A stretch of DNA of 64,000 nt. Source: Thunnus maccoyii (lineage: Eukaryota; Chordata; Actinopteri; Scombriformes; Scombridae). The position numbers and the translations under genes were made by a program. Positions within the stretch are counted from its first letter, which is position 1. Every line of letters starts with the position of its first letter. This document shows positions 25,079 to 38,800 of this stretch, piece after piece. The stretch lies in assembly GCF_910596095.1 (NCBI RefSeq), contig NC_056555.1, positions 8,309,501 through 8,373,500 of the forward strand, written 5' to 3'. The notes beneath the pieces were generated by a model. That model was not told the origin of the DNA, searched no databases, and saw only the letters and a list, made by a program, of their open reading frames with translations.

Positions 25079-25403
25079 GACTGTGCAGTAGAAACAGTGT
25101 GTCTCCGTGTGTCTCACTGTAAATGTGTGTCGGGGAATGCTCTATTAGTCCAGTAACCAGTGGGGGGTTCAGGCAGCCCGGCAGCAGGTCACACAATCAG
25201 CTTTGGCCTCTCACAAATTCCCAGGATTAAGATTAAGAGCCTTCACATTCCTGCGCGGCAACAGTGAAGGAAGTGTTTACCACTTTCCCTTTCTGAAAAA
25301 TGATACTTGACTCCAGTATTGTGCGATTGGCCTGAGCATTTTACATGTCTTTCACCACTGTATCAAATTTCAGGTACATTCAGACGGGAATGTAGGCTGT
25401 CAC

Positions 25404-25766
25404 TGTGGTAGTTAAGAATTTGAAAATAACTAGCTTTTTCAGAAACATGATTTTATTTCTTTTCAGAGTTATGCTATTATATGTCTTTTATATTTCCTTA
25501 ATACATAATTTTTATTGTTATTTCGGTTATGTTGCTAAGATTATTACTGTGGAGAATATCCAGCCAGAGTGTAAACCGTACAAATAGGTAATGTGTGTTC
25601 TTTTTCTGGGCTGATTGTGCGTCGATCTATTGGTAATGCCTCATGACTCCAGTAGGGGGAATCGCGCTCTCTGCCTCACTCAATACAAACGAGTGAAAAC
25701 GAGAGAAGTGTGCGGGTTTCTTCATCTCTCTTCCCTTACTATTTTCCCTGTTTTAAGGGCTCAACA
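25404..25766 (+). repeat. 5' LTR of the Ty3/gypsy element
   Basis: Starts TGTGGTAGTTAAG and ends CAACA, so it has the usual TG...CA ends over 363 bases. The following TTTGGAGGCACCGCTGGGAT begins with a TGG that would pair with a tRNA CCA end, a probable primer-binding site. The tRNA is not identified. Confidence 0.92.
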
Positions 25767-25997
25767 TTTGGAGGCACCGCTGGGATGTTTGGCTGGAGGA
25801 CCATCCCTAACCTGTAAGAGAAATCCTCTTGTCAATCATCATCCCTCCAAACTACCCAGGCATCAGAAAGGAGCTCAGCAAAGGAGCAGAGGTGGTTTTC
25901 AGACCAATATTGGTGGTTTGTGCCCTGAAGTGAGCAACGTGACCACTAGGGAGCTGCGAAAACCAATTAAGCTTGATAAACCCTCATTTGACTGATT

Positions 25998-26640
25998 ATG
26001 CCAACTCCTCTGATAAAAATGGAATTTGAATTAGAGAAGCTGCAGCTGGAGATTAAAGGAGCACTGTATAAACTGACTGTAGAGGAGCTGATTAAAGAAT
26101 GTGATGCACTTCAAATCTCAGGACCAGGAAAAGAGCATGTAACTGGTAAGACACGCAGTCAGTTAGTCTCACATGTCATAAGGTACCTCGAACAGGAAGA
26201 GTTGGCCAACTTAGAGGATGAAGGTACGTCTGAACTCCTTAATGCTCAGGACATCATACACAAAATAAAAATGGACAAAGAACAGAGTGCAAGAGAACTT
26301 CTAAATCAAATTGAGGAACAGGAAAGCCTCCAGAAGGAGGTAGAGGTATTAAGGCTGTCATTACGTGAAAAAGAGAGTGCAATGCATGATCTGATGAAAA
26401 ATAGCATGAACCTACCTTTGAGTTCTAGTACCCCAATAAAGAACATGGCTTCAGCACCGCCAAATGGCTCTATGTGGCGCAAAGATTTTAAGATATCAGG
26501 CCAAATAGGAGAGCCCGGACAAAAAGATAGACTCGCCTTTTCCAGTCTGAGAGTCTGAGAAATTGAAAATGGGCTCAGCAAAGGCTACCCAGACTCAGAG
26601 ATCACTGATGCTGTAATCCGTGCCATCCATCCAGACGCCA
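25998..26640 (+). pseudogene. gag remnant with SAP-like N-terminus
   Basis: An open frame of 186 codons from the ATG at 25998 is closed by TGA at 26556-26558, and in-frame similarity continues to about 26640 before another stop. Residues of about 26-68 (LTVEELIKECDALQISG, then KTRSQLVSHVIRYLE) look like a SAP-type helix-extension-helix. A coiled-coil-like stretch rich in Glu, Lys and Leu follows. The end reads SKGYPDSEITDAVIRAI, a typical start of a gypsy capsid region. The rest of the capsid is absent, as the MYND finger follows within about 30 bases. I infer an internal deletion. Confidence 0.7.
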
Positions 26641-26864
26641 GAAAGAAAGTAAGGAACTAAGACGTTGTTCTGTTTGTAAAACAACACTGTACTGTTCAAA
26701 AGAATGCCAAGAGACCCACTGGCAGGCTCACGAAAGACACTGTAAGCCATACACATGTTCAGGCATTAAGAAACAGGAAACACAGTCATGTGAGAAGTCC
26801 AAGTGTAGAAAAATTAGTGAACCAGTGAAAACTCCCGCTACAAGGGAGTTGGTAGGAAAGAAAT

Positions 26865-28345
<1,481 letters not shown>

Positions 28346-28380
28346 TAGGATCATGTTAATGACGTCAGGATGGTCCTGCG

Positions 28381-29346
28381 ATGGCTGAGGGAGGTAGGGA
28401 AAAACTAAAACCCAGGAAGTGTGACCTCTTTAAAGCGGAATTAAGGTACCTCGACAGGATTGTGTCTGCAGAGGGAAACAGGATAGATCCCGCTGATACT
28501 GCTGCAGTGATGGCTCTGAAAAACAAACAGCCAGGTACTGTTGGTGAGTTAAGAGCAGTGTTGGGACTGTTGAGTTATTACAGACAGTATATCAAGGATT
28601 TCTCACGGATCGCCAGCCCTCTGTATGACCTGCTTAAAGGACCTGCAGAAACTGAAACCCTGCAAAACAAAAGGAGAAAGTGGCAAACTAAACGAAACAG
28701 CAGAGGAGTTCCATCAAGTACACCTATTCAGTGGACCGACATGCATCAGTCAGTATTAGAGCAGTTGATAGACTGTCAAGCTTAGCCTCCTGTTCTAGGC
28801 TTCCCAGAATTCTTGCAGCCGTTTATTCTGCATACTGATGCATCAAACCAGGGACTAGGTGCAGTATTGTATCAAAAGCAGAATGGAAAGCTCCGTGTAA
28901 TCACTTATGGCTCTCGTACTTTAACTGTAGCCGAGAAGAATTACCATCTGCATTCATTCAAGTTAGAGTTTCTAGCCCTCAAGTGGGAGATCACAGAGAA
29001 ATTTCGTGATTACCTCTACTATGCACCATTCTTCACAGTCTATAGCGACAATAATCCACCTACCTATGTACTGTCTACTGCCAAATTGAATGCAACAGGG
29101 TGCCGATGGGTAGTGGAAGTGGCAGATTTCTATTTCACGATCAAATATCGCCCTGGTAAGGAAAACATTGACACAGATAGTCTGTCTAGGATGCCTATAG
29201 ATATGGAGAAGTTCATGAAAGAGTGCTCAGAGGAAATGTCATATGATGTGCTTGGGGCAACTTCACAGGCAGTGGAAAATCAGGATGAATCCAGTGTGTC
29301 ATGGTCCATGGGTGTCTCGGTCAAGTGTGCAACCATAACTACATGA
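28381..29346 (+). pseudogene. RT connection and RNase H region
   Basis: Two frames in the same phase are split by an in-frame TAG at 28783-28785. The first has [20 protein letters not shown], the RT thumb/connection. The second has FILHTDASNQGLGAVLYQ (first catalytic Asp), a conserved Glu in SFKLEFLALKW, the Asp of YSDNNP, and the last Asp in NIDTDSLSR, the Ty3-type RNase H pattern. Confidence 0.88.
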
Positions 29347-29498
29347 CAACAGGACAGATCAAACAGGACCAGAGGAGTGATCCGACTATTGGACCTGTGA
29401 TTCAGTGTAAACTATCAGAGCAAAAGCCATCAGGTCCAGAACTGAAACAACTCAGCTCATAGATCACTTGTCTTCTGAGAGAATAAGACAAATTAGAG

Positions 29499-30237
29499 AT
29501 GAGTGAGAATGGAGTCTTATACAGAAAAACAGCTCGCAGAAAACAGCTGGTCCTACCAGGAAAACACAAAAGTACAGTGTTGAGGGAACTCCACAATGAA
29601 ATGGGCCATCAAGGTGTAGATAGGACAACGTCACTGATACGGGACTGGTTTTATTGGCCCTATATGCAACGAGAGATAGAGGATTATGTCATGAGAAGAT
29701 GTGTGTGTCTTAAACACAAGAAGCTGTGCCGTGATACAATAGCACCACTGACCAACATCGTCACAACTCACCCGTTTGAGCTCGTCTCTGTTGATTTTCT
29801 CCACCTTGACAAGTGCAAGGGTGGTTATGAATATATTCTTGTCATCATTGACCATTTTACATGCTTCACCCAGGCGTACGCCACAACTTCCAAATTAGGC
29901 AAAACAGCTGCAGACAAAATATTTAATGACTTGGCTTCCCGACAAGAATACATCATGATCAGGGTGGCGAATTTGAAAATCAGCTATTTGCACAACTGAA
30001 AAACTATTGTGGAGTTGCAGGGTCGAGAACTACTCCCCACCACCCCCAAGGGAATGGACAGGTGGAGCGGTTTAATCGAATACTACTCCAAATGTTAAAG
30101 ACACTCACAGAAAAACAAAAGACCAACTGGAAAGACTCACTGAACAAACTGATCTATGCGTACAATTGTACTCGAAGTGAGGTGACTGGTTTCTCTCCTT
30201 TTTACTTGTTATATGGATGCTCTCCACGCTTGCCAGT
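29499..30237 (+). pseudogene. Integrase region
   Basis: The N-terminal zinc-binding HHCC part is seen as LHNEMGHQGVDR followed by CVCLKHKK. The core has its first Asp in ELVSVDFLHLD. The second Asp (HHDQGGEF, from 29951) is in another frame from the first, so there is a deletion or indel near 29935. The conserved Glu is in NGQVERFNR near 30056-30080. Frame breaks near 29935 and 30237 inactivate it. Confidence 0.87.
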
Positions 30238-30764
30238 TGTTGTTTAACTTGACCCCAGAACAAGGAGACAGTAATCATCATCACTACATGGAAAAGTGGA
30301 AACAGGGCATGGAAGAGGCATACCAGATTACAAGAGAGAATGCTCACAAAGCGGCCACAAGGAGCAAAAGACTTTATGACAGTAAAGTGAAAAATTCAGT
30401 ATTACGGCCTGGTGATCGCGTTGTAATCAGGAACATGACACCTCGTGGTGGTCCAGGCAAGTTGAGAAACCACTGGGAGGATGTAGTCCATACAGTTGTC
30501 CGTCAAGTCAGTGAAGACATCCCTGTTTATGAACTCAGACCTGAGAAGGAAAAAGGGAGATCAAGGATATTACACCACAATCTTCTCCTACCGTGTGACC
30601 ATCTGCCACTCGAAATGTCTGTCCAGCCACGAGCAAAGAAAAGAACTGTAGAGACAACTGAGGAAGTGGAGCAGTCAGAGGAAGAGGAAGACGACGATGA
30701 ATATTATCCAGTGCCACCTCAGCAAACCATTTCAGCCATGTCAACCTCAGACATCAAATCCTGA
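30213..30764 (+). pseudogene. Integrase C-terminal tail of the retroelement
   Basis: This frame continues the integrase after a frameshift. RSKRLYDSKVKNSVLRPGDR is the GPY/F-like small-barrel region. An acidic stretch near the end (EQSEEEEDDDEYYP) follows. The polyprotein ends at a TGA at 30762-30764, and a non-coding stretch of about 800 bases leads to the polypurine tract. Confidence 0.8.
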
Positions 30765-31576
30765 GAGGACGGATAAACCTGTTGAACAAATACAGTTGGA
30801 GGAAAACGTGTCATCTGAATCAGAGAGAGAACATGAAGTGATAAACCAACCGGAGCACTTACTGGACCAGTGAGCCGGGGCCTAGATGACAGCACAGGCG
30901 ACTTAAGGTCCTCACATATGATCAACTTGGCTCACCAGCTTGCTACAATCTGAGAACACTATCACATCATACAAACCTTAAGGTGCCATGGACACACACT
31001 GTGCAGTCATACTACTACCAGCAACCCTATGGACATGGGCGGTAGAAACATTGTGACCACACACAGCACAGGTCACTGAACTGAGTAAATGCACATACAT
31101 TACATTCTAGACAAAGCAAATGGACTGTTCAACACAGAATTTACATTCAAAGGGACTATTGAACAATTGGTACACATATAGACTGTGATTACAGCTCACC
31201 TTACACATCTAAAGAACATCACATGATTGCAGTTAATCATATCACTCTCATGGACCTTTATCAAAGGAGAGTATAGTTGCTTTGGACATGCTGCAATAGC
31301 AGAACTGTGTTACAAGCCAGCAATGGACTGTGTTAACTTGGACACTTTAGGCCCCACAGACCAAAAGAGAACAGTGATGGACTCTGGGTATTAACCCATA
31401 TGAAAGAATGTATGAAAAAAGTTCTAGCCTGTAAAACAACACTTGTAGAGCATAAGGCAAGGTATAGCAAAAGTGATAGTATGTAATGTCGCAGTGAATG
31501 TTTATTGATGGTATGTAGTTTAACCTCTTATTTGCACTAAAGGTCAAATGTCAGGATGTTGGGGACAACATCTATT

Positions 31577-31589
31577 TTGAGGGGGAGTA
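31577..31589 (+). other. Polypurine tract
   Basis: TTTTGAGGGGGAGTA lies directly before the 3' LTR. A purine run here primes plus-strand synthesis in LTR elements. Confidence 0.8.
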
Positions 31590-31956
31590 TGTGGTAGTTA
31601 AGAATTTGAAAATAATTAGATTTTTCAGAAACATGATTTTATTTCTTTTCAGAGTTATGCAATTATATGTCTTATATATTCTATTTCCTTAATACATAAT
31701 TTTATTGTTACTTCGGTTATGTTGCTAAGGTTATTACTGTGGAGAATATCCAGCCAGAGTGTAAACCGTACAAATAGGTAATGTGTGTTCTTTTTCTGGG
31801 TTGATTGTGCGTCGATCTATTGGTTATGCTTCATGACTCCAGTGGGGGGAATCGCGCTCTCTGTCTCACTCAATACAAACGAGTGAAAACGAGAGAAGTG
31901 TGTGGGTTTCTTCATCCCTCTTCCCTTACTATTTTCCCTGTTCTAAGGGCACAACA
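31590..31956 (+). repeat. 3' LTR of the Ty3/gypsy element
   Basis: Matches 25404-25766 over its full length, with about 17 substitutions and a few small indels. It is 367 bases long, begins TGTGGTAGTTAAG and ends ACAACA. The TCAC target duplication follows. Confidence 0.92.
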
Positions 31957-32874
31957 TCACTGCATCAGTCCCTCTTTGACCAAAAGCTCCTATAAATAGA
32001 TGACTGTATTTTTTAAAATTTTAAATGAGAGTAGGCATGTTAACATTTTATATTTAATATTTTCTACATTACATATTTCATATGGGTTTGGGTTGTACTC
32101 GTTGAAGCAATGAGTCTTTCAGTAGCATTGCAGTGCTTTACAGCTGATATTTAGTTGTATAGAGTACAGCCTGGTGGTGAAACCAGACACTACACAGGAG
32201 GTTCATTAGTGACAGGACATTTAGGAAGAATAACATAAGTGGATTATTAAAATAAAGGGAGTACATACATGTACAAAGATGAATATATCAGTTCCATTAA
32301 AAGCATAAAATAGTTAAGTTGCTGAATTTTTAAATCTTATCAACACTAAAGTAAAACATTACTTGGTGTAATTATAGTAATAAAATGGATTAATAATCAT
32401 AAAATGTAATTATCACTGGTCATAACAATTACAATACATTACATGACATGGTAAAAGGTAAAAAAACCCAAAAGAAACAAGTTTAAACAGAAGAAGTATA
32501 CTGTTGCTTTTGGTCCAATAAAAGAAAAAAAAAACTATTTGGTGAAGCTCAAAGTAAACACAGAGTGTTATGTAATAAGAACTTTCAACTTTAGGCACAC
32601 CAGACCATGTGCAAAGAGAAAGATGAAGTAGAGTAGGTAGTGGAGATTTTCCCAGAAAAATGGAGATGTAATGATACATAAGTTGCCTAGTTCATCAAAT
32701 CAGCAGGTGCACAACCGGAGAGAGATTGAACCAATGAGGATTGTTAGGATTAATGACCCCTGTGTCACTGGGGCCCTTTGACCCAGTTCATGCTCCATGT
32801 GTAGTCTATACAGTTATATTTTTATTTTCTATCTTTTTTGGTTTTTGTTTCTTTGTTTATAACAATTTTCATAA

Positions 32875-33005
32875 GTTTTTAGCCATGCTAGAATGACAAT
32901 GTTGGTCTGTCAGCTGGTCCACCACTCTACTCAAGACTGAAATATTTCAACCACTATTAAATGGCTTATCATGAAATTTTGTACAGACTTTCATCATCTC
33001 ACAAT
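32875..33005. repeat. Interspersed repeat fragment
   Basis: TAGCCATGCTAGAATGACAA and TTGGTCTGTCAGCTGGTCCA, then ATGAAATTTTGTACAGACTT, match in reverse orientation the family seen at 20165-20350. Confidence 0.5.
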
Positions 33006-34076
33006 AGACCATAACAGGTTTACAGTAGGACACACTGATAACATAGAAACGTGAACTTGTCACGTCTAACTTAAGAGACAAAAAATAAATTAGAAAATTA
33101 CACAGGATAGATGGTTGTTGCATTCATGACGACAGACCTCTCCCAGCCTTAATAGAACATCTTACAAAAATTAAGCCATTAAGGACACAATGTGAAAGAA
33201 ATATTGTGAAAATGTCTTTAATGGTAACATGATGCTTCAAGGACAATCAACGAAATTGTAAAAAAGAAGGCAGAAATGATGATAAAACAAAATATATGGA
33301 CACAGTACAAACATATCGGACTCAATACATAAATTCTCATTATCAACAGTAATTATATATATATTAAGTAATGATACATTTAATCATGAACTACAGTGTA
33401 TAACAAAGTAAAACATAGTACAATCAAGCTTGAGTTACACTCCTCTAACTCTTAGTCCGCTGTCCAAACTATGGTGAACTTTTACAGACAAACAGCGGCG
33501 AGTCAGAGGCTTATATGAATGTTCATGACCTTCAGTGTTTGTGTAAAATGATGTGATGTAACAAGACGTGTGCAATGTCAGACATGTCACATGTTGTTGA
33601 GCGGGCAATAACAGTCAGAATAAAGGTTGCCAGTCTGACATGTAACTTGGTGAAATAAAGTAGTTTCGTAGCGTACTTCTTCTGGCTCCAATGTCTCCTT
33701 GACCCCCTCATATCCCTCCTTACCTGCCCCATATATACATCATAAAAAATATGTGTCACAGACAAGAGTGCAAGGTAATAAACTGGAAATATGGCTGAGG
33801 CAATTGACAGAGGTGCAGAGTCCCAAAGTACAAATAAAATGCAATCCAAATATTTACATAAAGCACTCTGGTGGCTCTGAGGGCAAATTATATTCCTTTT
33901 AAAGATGAATTCAAATTTCAGGAAACCCTGAGATCCTAATAACTATGTTTATTTTAGAGGACAATAATGTCCGATGTGAGGTTGGGCTACAACTGCACTA
34001 ACTTAGTATGATACATTTTAGGCTAATATTTTGTCAGTGTCCAGCATTTTGGTTTAAAACTTTACATTGTTTTACA

Positions 34077-34537
34077 GGAATAGTTCAACATTTTGGATAA
34101 TATGCATATTTTTCTTTCTTGACAAGAGTGAGATGAGAAAACCAATACTGCTCTCACATCTGCACAGTAAATTTGAAGCAGCCAGTTAAGTTATTTTAGC
34201 ATAAAAACAGGGGACACAGCTAGCCTTACTCTGACCAAAGGTAACAAAAAAAGTTTAGTAAGTCACTGCACTTGGCCAAGACATAGTCCAGCATATAACC
34301 CTCTGTAAAACCATAACATGACGATTTTACACTTTAATAAAGGAGATATAATGTGTTAATTAGTCAGCTAGGCAGATTTTGTTTTCCTTGGACAGAGCCA
34401 GGCTGGCTAGCTGTTTCCCCATGTTTCTAGTGTTTGTGCTAAGCTAAGCTAACTGGCCTCTGGCTGTAGCTTCACATCTAACTCTCAGCAAGTAAGCAAA
34501 TAAGTGTTTTTTCCAATATGCTACACTATTCCTTTAC
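34077..34537. mobile_element. Foldback (MITE-like) repeat, near-complete copy
   Basis: The left end (AGGAATAGTTCAACATTTTG) and right end (CAATATGCTACACTATTCCT) are imperfect inverted repeats. Between them lie GAGTGAGATGAGAAAACCAA, GACACAGCTAGCCTTACTCT and GCTAAGCTAAGCTAACTGGC. This order is the signature of a high-copy percomorph element, also present at 8965-9140 and 24688-25078. Confidence 0.65.
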
Positions 34538-35610
34538 TCATAGCACTGACTTCACAGCAAGCAGGTTTGTTTGGAGGTGCAAACTACCAAAAAAGGTCTT
34601 CACCTCCAACTGCTTTGCATCGGCATGAACATGATGCTCAGAGACACAGACACACTGTCAAGTATTACGGATTTGGCCAGTCTATGTGTATAGATGACTG
34701 CTCTCATCTTCTGAGAACGCTTGTGCTACTTTCACTGACTGAATCAGCCTGCAGTAATCAGAGACTTGATCGAACAGTCGAACATTGAATCTGCTAATCT
34801 GCAGCACAGACTCTGAGTGGAAGAAACAAAGCACTACTGCTGCCTTAGGTACCATCTACAATATCTCATATTTTACTTGTGATCTTTCTTGCAACAAAAA
34901 TATCTTTTGACAGAGTCAAATCTCTGGCAATCCTAATTATTCCAGTTATATACGCACAAAACTAATTTCTGATTATCCCTTTAGGAATCCTAATCTGATT
35001 TCCTCCTTATGTTATTTTAGTTGGCTCATTTGCTGGTCGTGTCTAAACTCTACACTATGCTTCTAACTTTTTGCTAAACTCTAACACACTCTAAACATAA
35101 ACCTCAGCCACCCATTACACTGCCATTCAGTGAAGACAATGACAGGGGCTTTCTAATCTTTATAGTCTAATTCTCACTCTCCTCACTGAAAAACATGACA
35201 GAAAACACTGTAAATAACCAACAAAAAACATGATCAATACTTTATGTTATTAAGTGATGTTACTGCATCTCTGTCCACAAACACTACAGTTGTCTTGTAC
35301 TAGTATTTAAAACCATATATTGTGTATATACCGTGTACATGTATGCCATATTTTTAATGTGCATCTGCTAGATGAGACATTACTATTACCTGACCTACTG
35401 ATGTTGAAGTATAAATGGCGAACACAAGCTCACAAGCTAACTGTTCGCCAAATATTTGACAGATATCTTCTCACTTCCTCTGACATGAAAGATTTCATCT
35501 TGAGTGTTGACTATTTTGCTACTCTAGAAGTAGAGCTAAAAATGACCTTTAAGTATGTTGTTCTGTCAATTTTTGTTCAGTATTTTTCTTCAGATGGGGA
35601 TTACTTGTCA

Positions 35611-35616
35611 TTTATT
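35611..35616 (-). terminator. Candidate polyadenylation signal of SLCO1 B
   Basis: A minus-strand AATAAA lies about 240 bases downstream of the transporter B stop at 35853. It is the first such hexamer I noticed on that strand. Confidence 0.35.
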
Positions 35617-35852
35617 ATGATTTGATTTTTTTTTTTTTTTTTTTACAATAAGTTCTAGTCAGGATCTTTGACTTTTAAAGTGAGCAAACAGTAGGTGATG
35701 TTTTGGGCACAATATCTGCATAAAAAAAGAGACATACTGCTTGACCAAAGAGCGCTGACACTGTACCGTTACCACATTTGGTCCAGTATGGATGCAGTAC
35801 AGTACGTAGGCTATGGAAAATCTGTGTCGTTCCTCCTACACTACAAAACACC

Positions 35853-38800
35853 TTAAATTGTGCTTTCTTTGTCTGTATCTTCTGTGCTTTTGGCAATGTT
35901 GATATTGGCGTGTCCATTGACTCCGTTACCCTCCAGTCCATTTTCTTTGGCTTGATTCCTGAGAGCCAACTTCTTCTGTCTCTTGACGATTTTCAGGTAG
36001 AGGCATCCCCACAGCGTGTTGGACAGGAAGTAGAGTCCAGTAATCAGCCCCATAAATGTAATTCTGCAAGTACAGGTATTAGTAATAGACAGAGGAATTT
36101 ATAGAGAATCCTTAAAATTAATAGTTAATACTTTTAAATACTTAAAACACAAAACAGAATTAGAAAAAATGTAAAATAGATGTCATAAAATGCCCATTAA
36201 AGTTACTCAATTATATAACCTGAATAAATGTGCATTAATTTGATCCTCTACTTCTAGAAACCCTTTTTGAATCTAGATATCGCCTTTTAAATGTTTAAAA
36301 CACATCTTCTGTCTGTCTGAGAGATTACTGGAAGGATATTCTAGCAAGAAAATAAGTCTGGTTTCACTGTACCTAAATGCAGTAGCGTCATAGAGTCTAC
36401 ATGCTCCTTGACCTCCACACTGTTTGGTGCCCCACTTCAAACAGGTCCGATCAATGAGTGCTCCGAAATATATAGGAGGAGGGATGCCCCCTGCAAACAC
36501 ACAAAGTCACAGGTGCACACATATAAACACATGCAAAATACTTACAAAAATACTGTATATTCAAAAAACTAGGAGTACTCACCCAGAGTTCTTACAATCA
36601 GTGTCTGCATTCCCAAGGCCAATGACTTCAGGTCTTGCTGTATGGACCTAGAACATTGACCAAAAGTCATAATATTAGACGTTAATATTAGCATTTTAGC
36701 TTAAACCACACACATATATTACTGAAAATAGTGTTACAGAGGCAGTTTGGTGGCTTCTTCTCTCCAAGTGAAGCATGTTTGAGGTAACCAGAGAATAAAA
36801 CTAGTGACTACACAAAACTTTCTTAGAGCAAAGACCCATAAACATGATGAATTTTGACATTACTATAATACAAAATATCTGTTTCGTGCTTGCTGACACC
36901 TTTCTAAAGATTGTAATGGCTTAAAATCACTATATAAAAATCAATGAGACGCTGCAAGGTATCATCATAGCCAGCTGTTAAGAAGGGAGCTGAGGTATTA
37001 ACCCCTTCAGCTTCAGTCTCTCTGACCTGAGCAGTACAATGTATCCCGGCGTGCCTCCACAGGCAGATATGAAGGATCCCAGTACGGACAAAGCCATGTA
37101 GATTTTGAATATACGATCACAGTCACTCTTCCTGGTGCACTGGCCCAGCACTGCAGACATGTTCATGCCTGGACTCATCATCTCCCCAACACAGGAACAG
37201 TTATGAAACACCTGAAGAACCAGAGAAAAGAGATGAGAATAACAACTTTACAGTAATTGTGGGCTGCAATGTGTGTTTAACATTTGCTGCTTTGAGAAAA
37301 ATAAGAGTCCATTTGGGTTTTTCTGATATAGTTTCATGACAGTTACTACTCATATTTTTATAACAGCTGTGGATAGCACATTTATGCTCCCAGGAGGATA
37401 AACCCCTTTGATTTTAATGACCCTGTGGCCTTTACTCTCCTGCCACCATCTGGAAAAAAAACTGATGAGGCTAGAAAAATAGCAAAGTTTTCAGTATGAC
37501 AGCCTCTAGGAGTTGCCAGTGGCAATTTACACCTACAGTATATCAACCCTCTGACACTATGAGACTTTTTGTCTGTCTAGTTTAATTGCATCTTGTTTTT
37601 TGAAGCTACTGTCTGTGCACAAATTGGTATCTGTGCTGTGTTTCTGTCCCTTTCCCCCCTCTTTTCCCTGCATGATTAATCATTGTCATTGCAAAATGAT
37701 CAGATTCTATGACATTGTGAGACTTAAAACAGAACCATGACGGTGTCAAACTTAACTTTGCTGTAAATGTAACCTCTTGTGATTAATATTATTGCAAGTT
37801 ATCCAGAAAAACTTGTGGGAAACTTATGCTTACTCTCCATTAAGGTTCTGCAAGAAGTCACATGAAATTACACATAAGAAGAACTTGTTTGCCTCACTGC
37901 TAGCCCAACCTGTTAATATACCTGTCTCATCGATCTCTATAAGAACATTTAAAGTACTGCTAACCATTTCCTTGCCAATGCCAGAGGAGGTCTGGCAGCC
38001 AGCCAGGCAGGGAGAGGCATACGTCATGCCATTGTAGGCGCATACTGGGTCCCAGTGCTTCATTGAGCAGGAGCAGCCCATGTTGCACTGTGACAGCAAA
38101 GTCTGTTGGTTGTAGGACACTTCAGGAACCCTGATGCACACAGATATAAAAAGAAACAACACATCAATAAACACAATCAATTCAGACATAGTGATAGGAA
38201 ACTTAACAAAGCACTCACCCTTGATATGAGACAGTGAGACCAGCCACCTCTGCATTTTCACAGTGGATGAAGACCTGAACGCAAAACAGACAAAACGATC
38301 CGAAAGAGGCAGCTACAGACACCCTGGCTGCTCCAATGATGCCCAGTTTAAAACGCTTTAGCACGAAACCTCCGGTGATGATGCCCAAAGCTACTGCTGG
38401 CAGGTTCAGTATACCTGGATGGTGGTGGATGAAACAGATCAATACACTGGATATACTACAAAATGAAAATGTCCTACTGATCCCAATTTTATGCCATACT
38501 GTCAAACAATATACATATGCCATAATAATAAAATGTGAGTAATAAAATGTGATAAAAAACCAAATGTCATAGTAATCATTTATCCATTCCTTTTAGCTGT
38601 TTGAACTGTCAAATTGAAACTATTACTTTTAACAAACTATTTCAACCATATTCCCTTATATTAAGAAATTACTTTGTGTGCTGTTAATACTTTTAGTCAT
38701 CTGTTTCAACCATTTTAGCTGACTGACACTCAGTTTCCACACACTTTCAAATGGAATCCATAGTTAGGTATTACAGTTGACTCAATGAGTGGATTTTTCA

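Larger units (their letters stand above)
21231..25399. other. Upstream region of SLCO1 A, no start exon identified
   Basis: The exon at 21089-21230 begins in phase 0 with a Leu codon, so a coding exon with the ATG must lie to the right. I searched the minus strand here for an ATG-led frame ending in phase 0 at a GT donor. Only a 15-base candidate appears (21317-21331, five codons), and I do not trust it. Simple repeats are at 22951-23012 and about 24122-24150. The remainder shows nothing I can define. Confidence 0.4.
31961..35852. other. Intergenic between retrotransposon and SLCO1 B
   Basis: No gene recognised. It contains interspersed repeat pieces at 32875-33005 and 34077-34537, a poly-T tract at about 35627-35645, and the 3' UTR of transporter B left of 35853. 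A minus-strand exon for the missing start of transporter A could also lie here, but none stands out. Confidence 0.45.

Noticed and set aside
25615..25995. 126-codon frame overlapping the 5' LTR and leader
   Set aside because: Most of it lies in the LTR and primer-site leader; the 3' LTR copy of the frame is different and shorter. No gag-like motif.
33532..33849. 105-codon minus-strand frame ending in a possible donor near 33719
   Set aside because: It is hydrophobic and has an in-phase donor, but no resemblance to an OATP N-terminus and no family match by eye.
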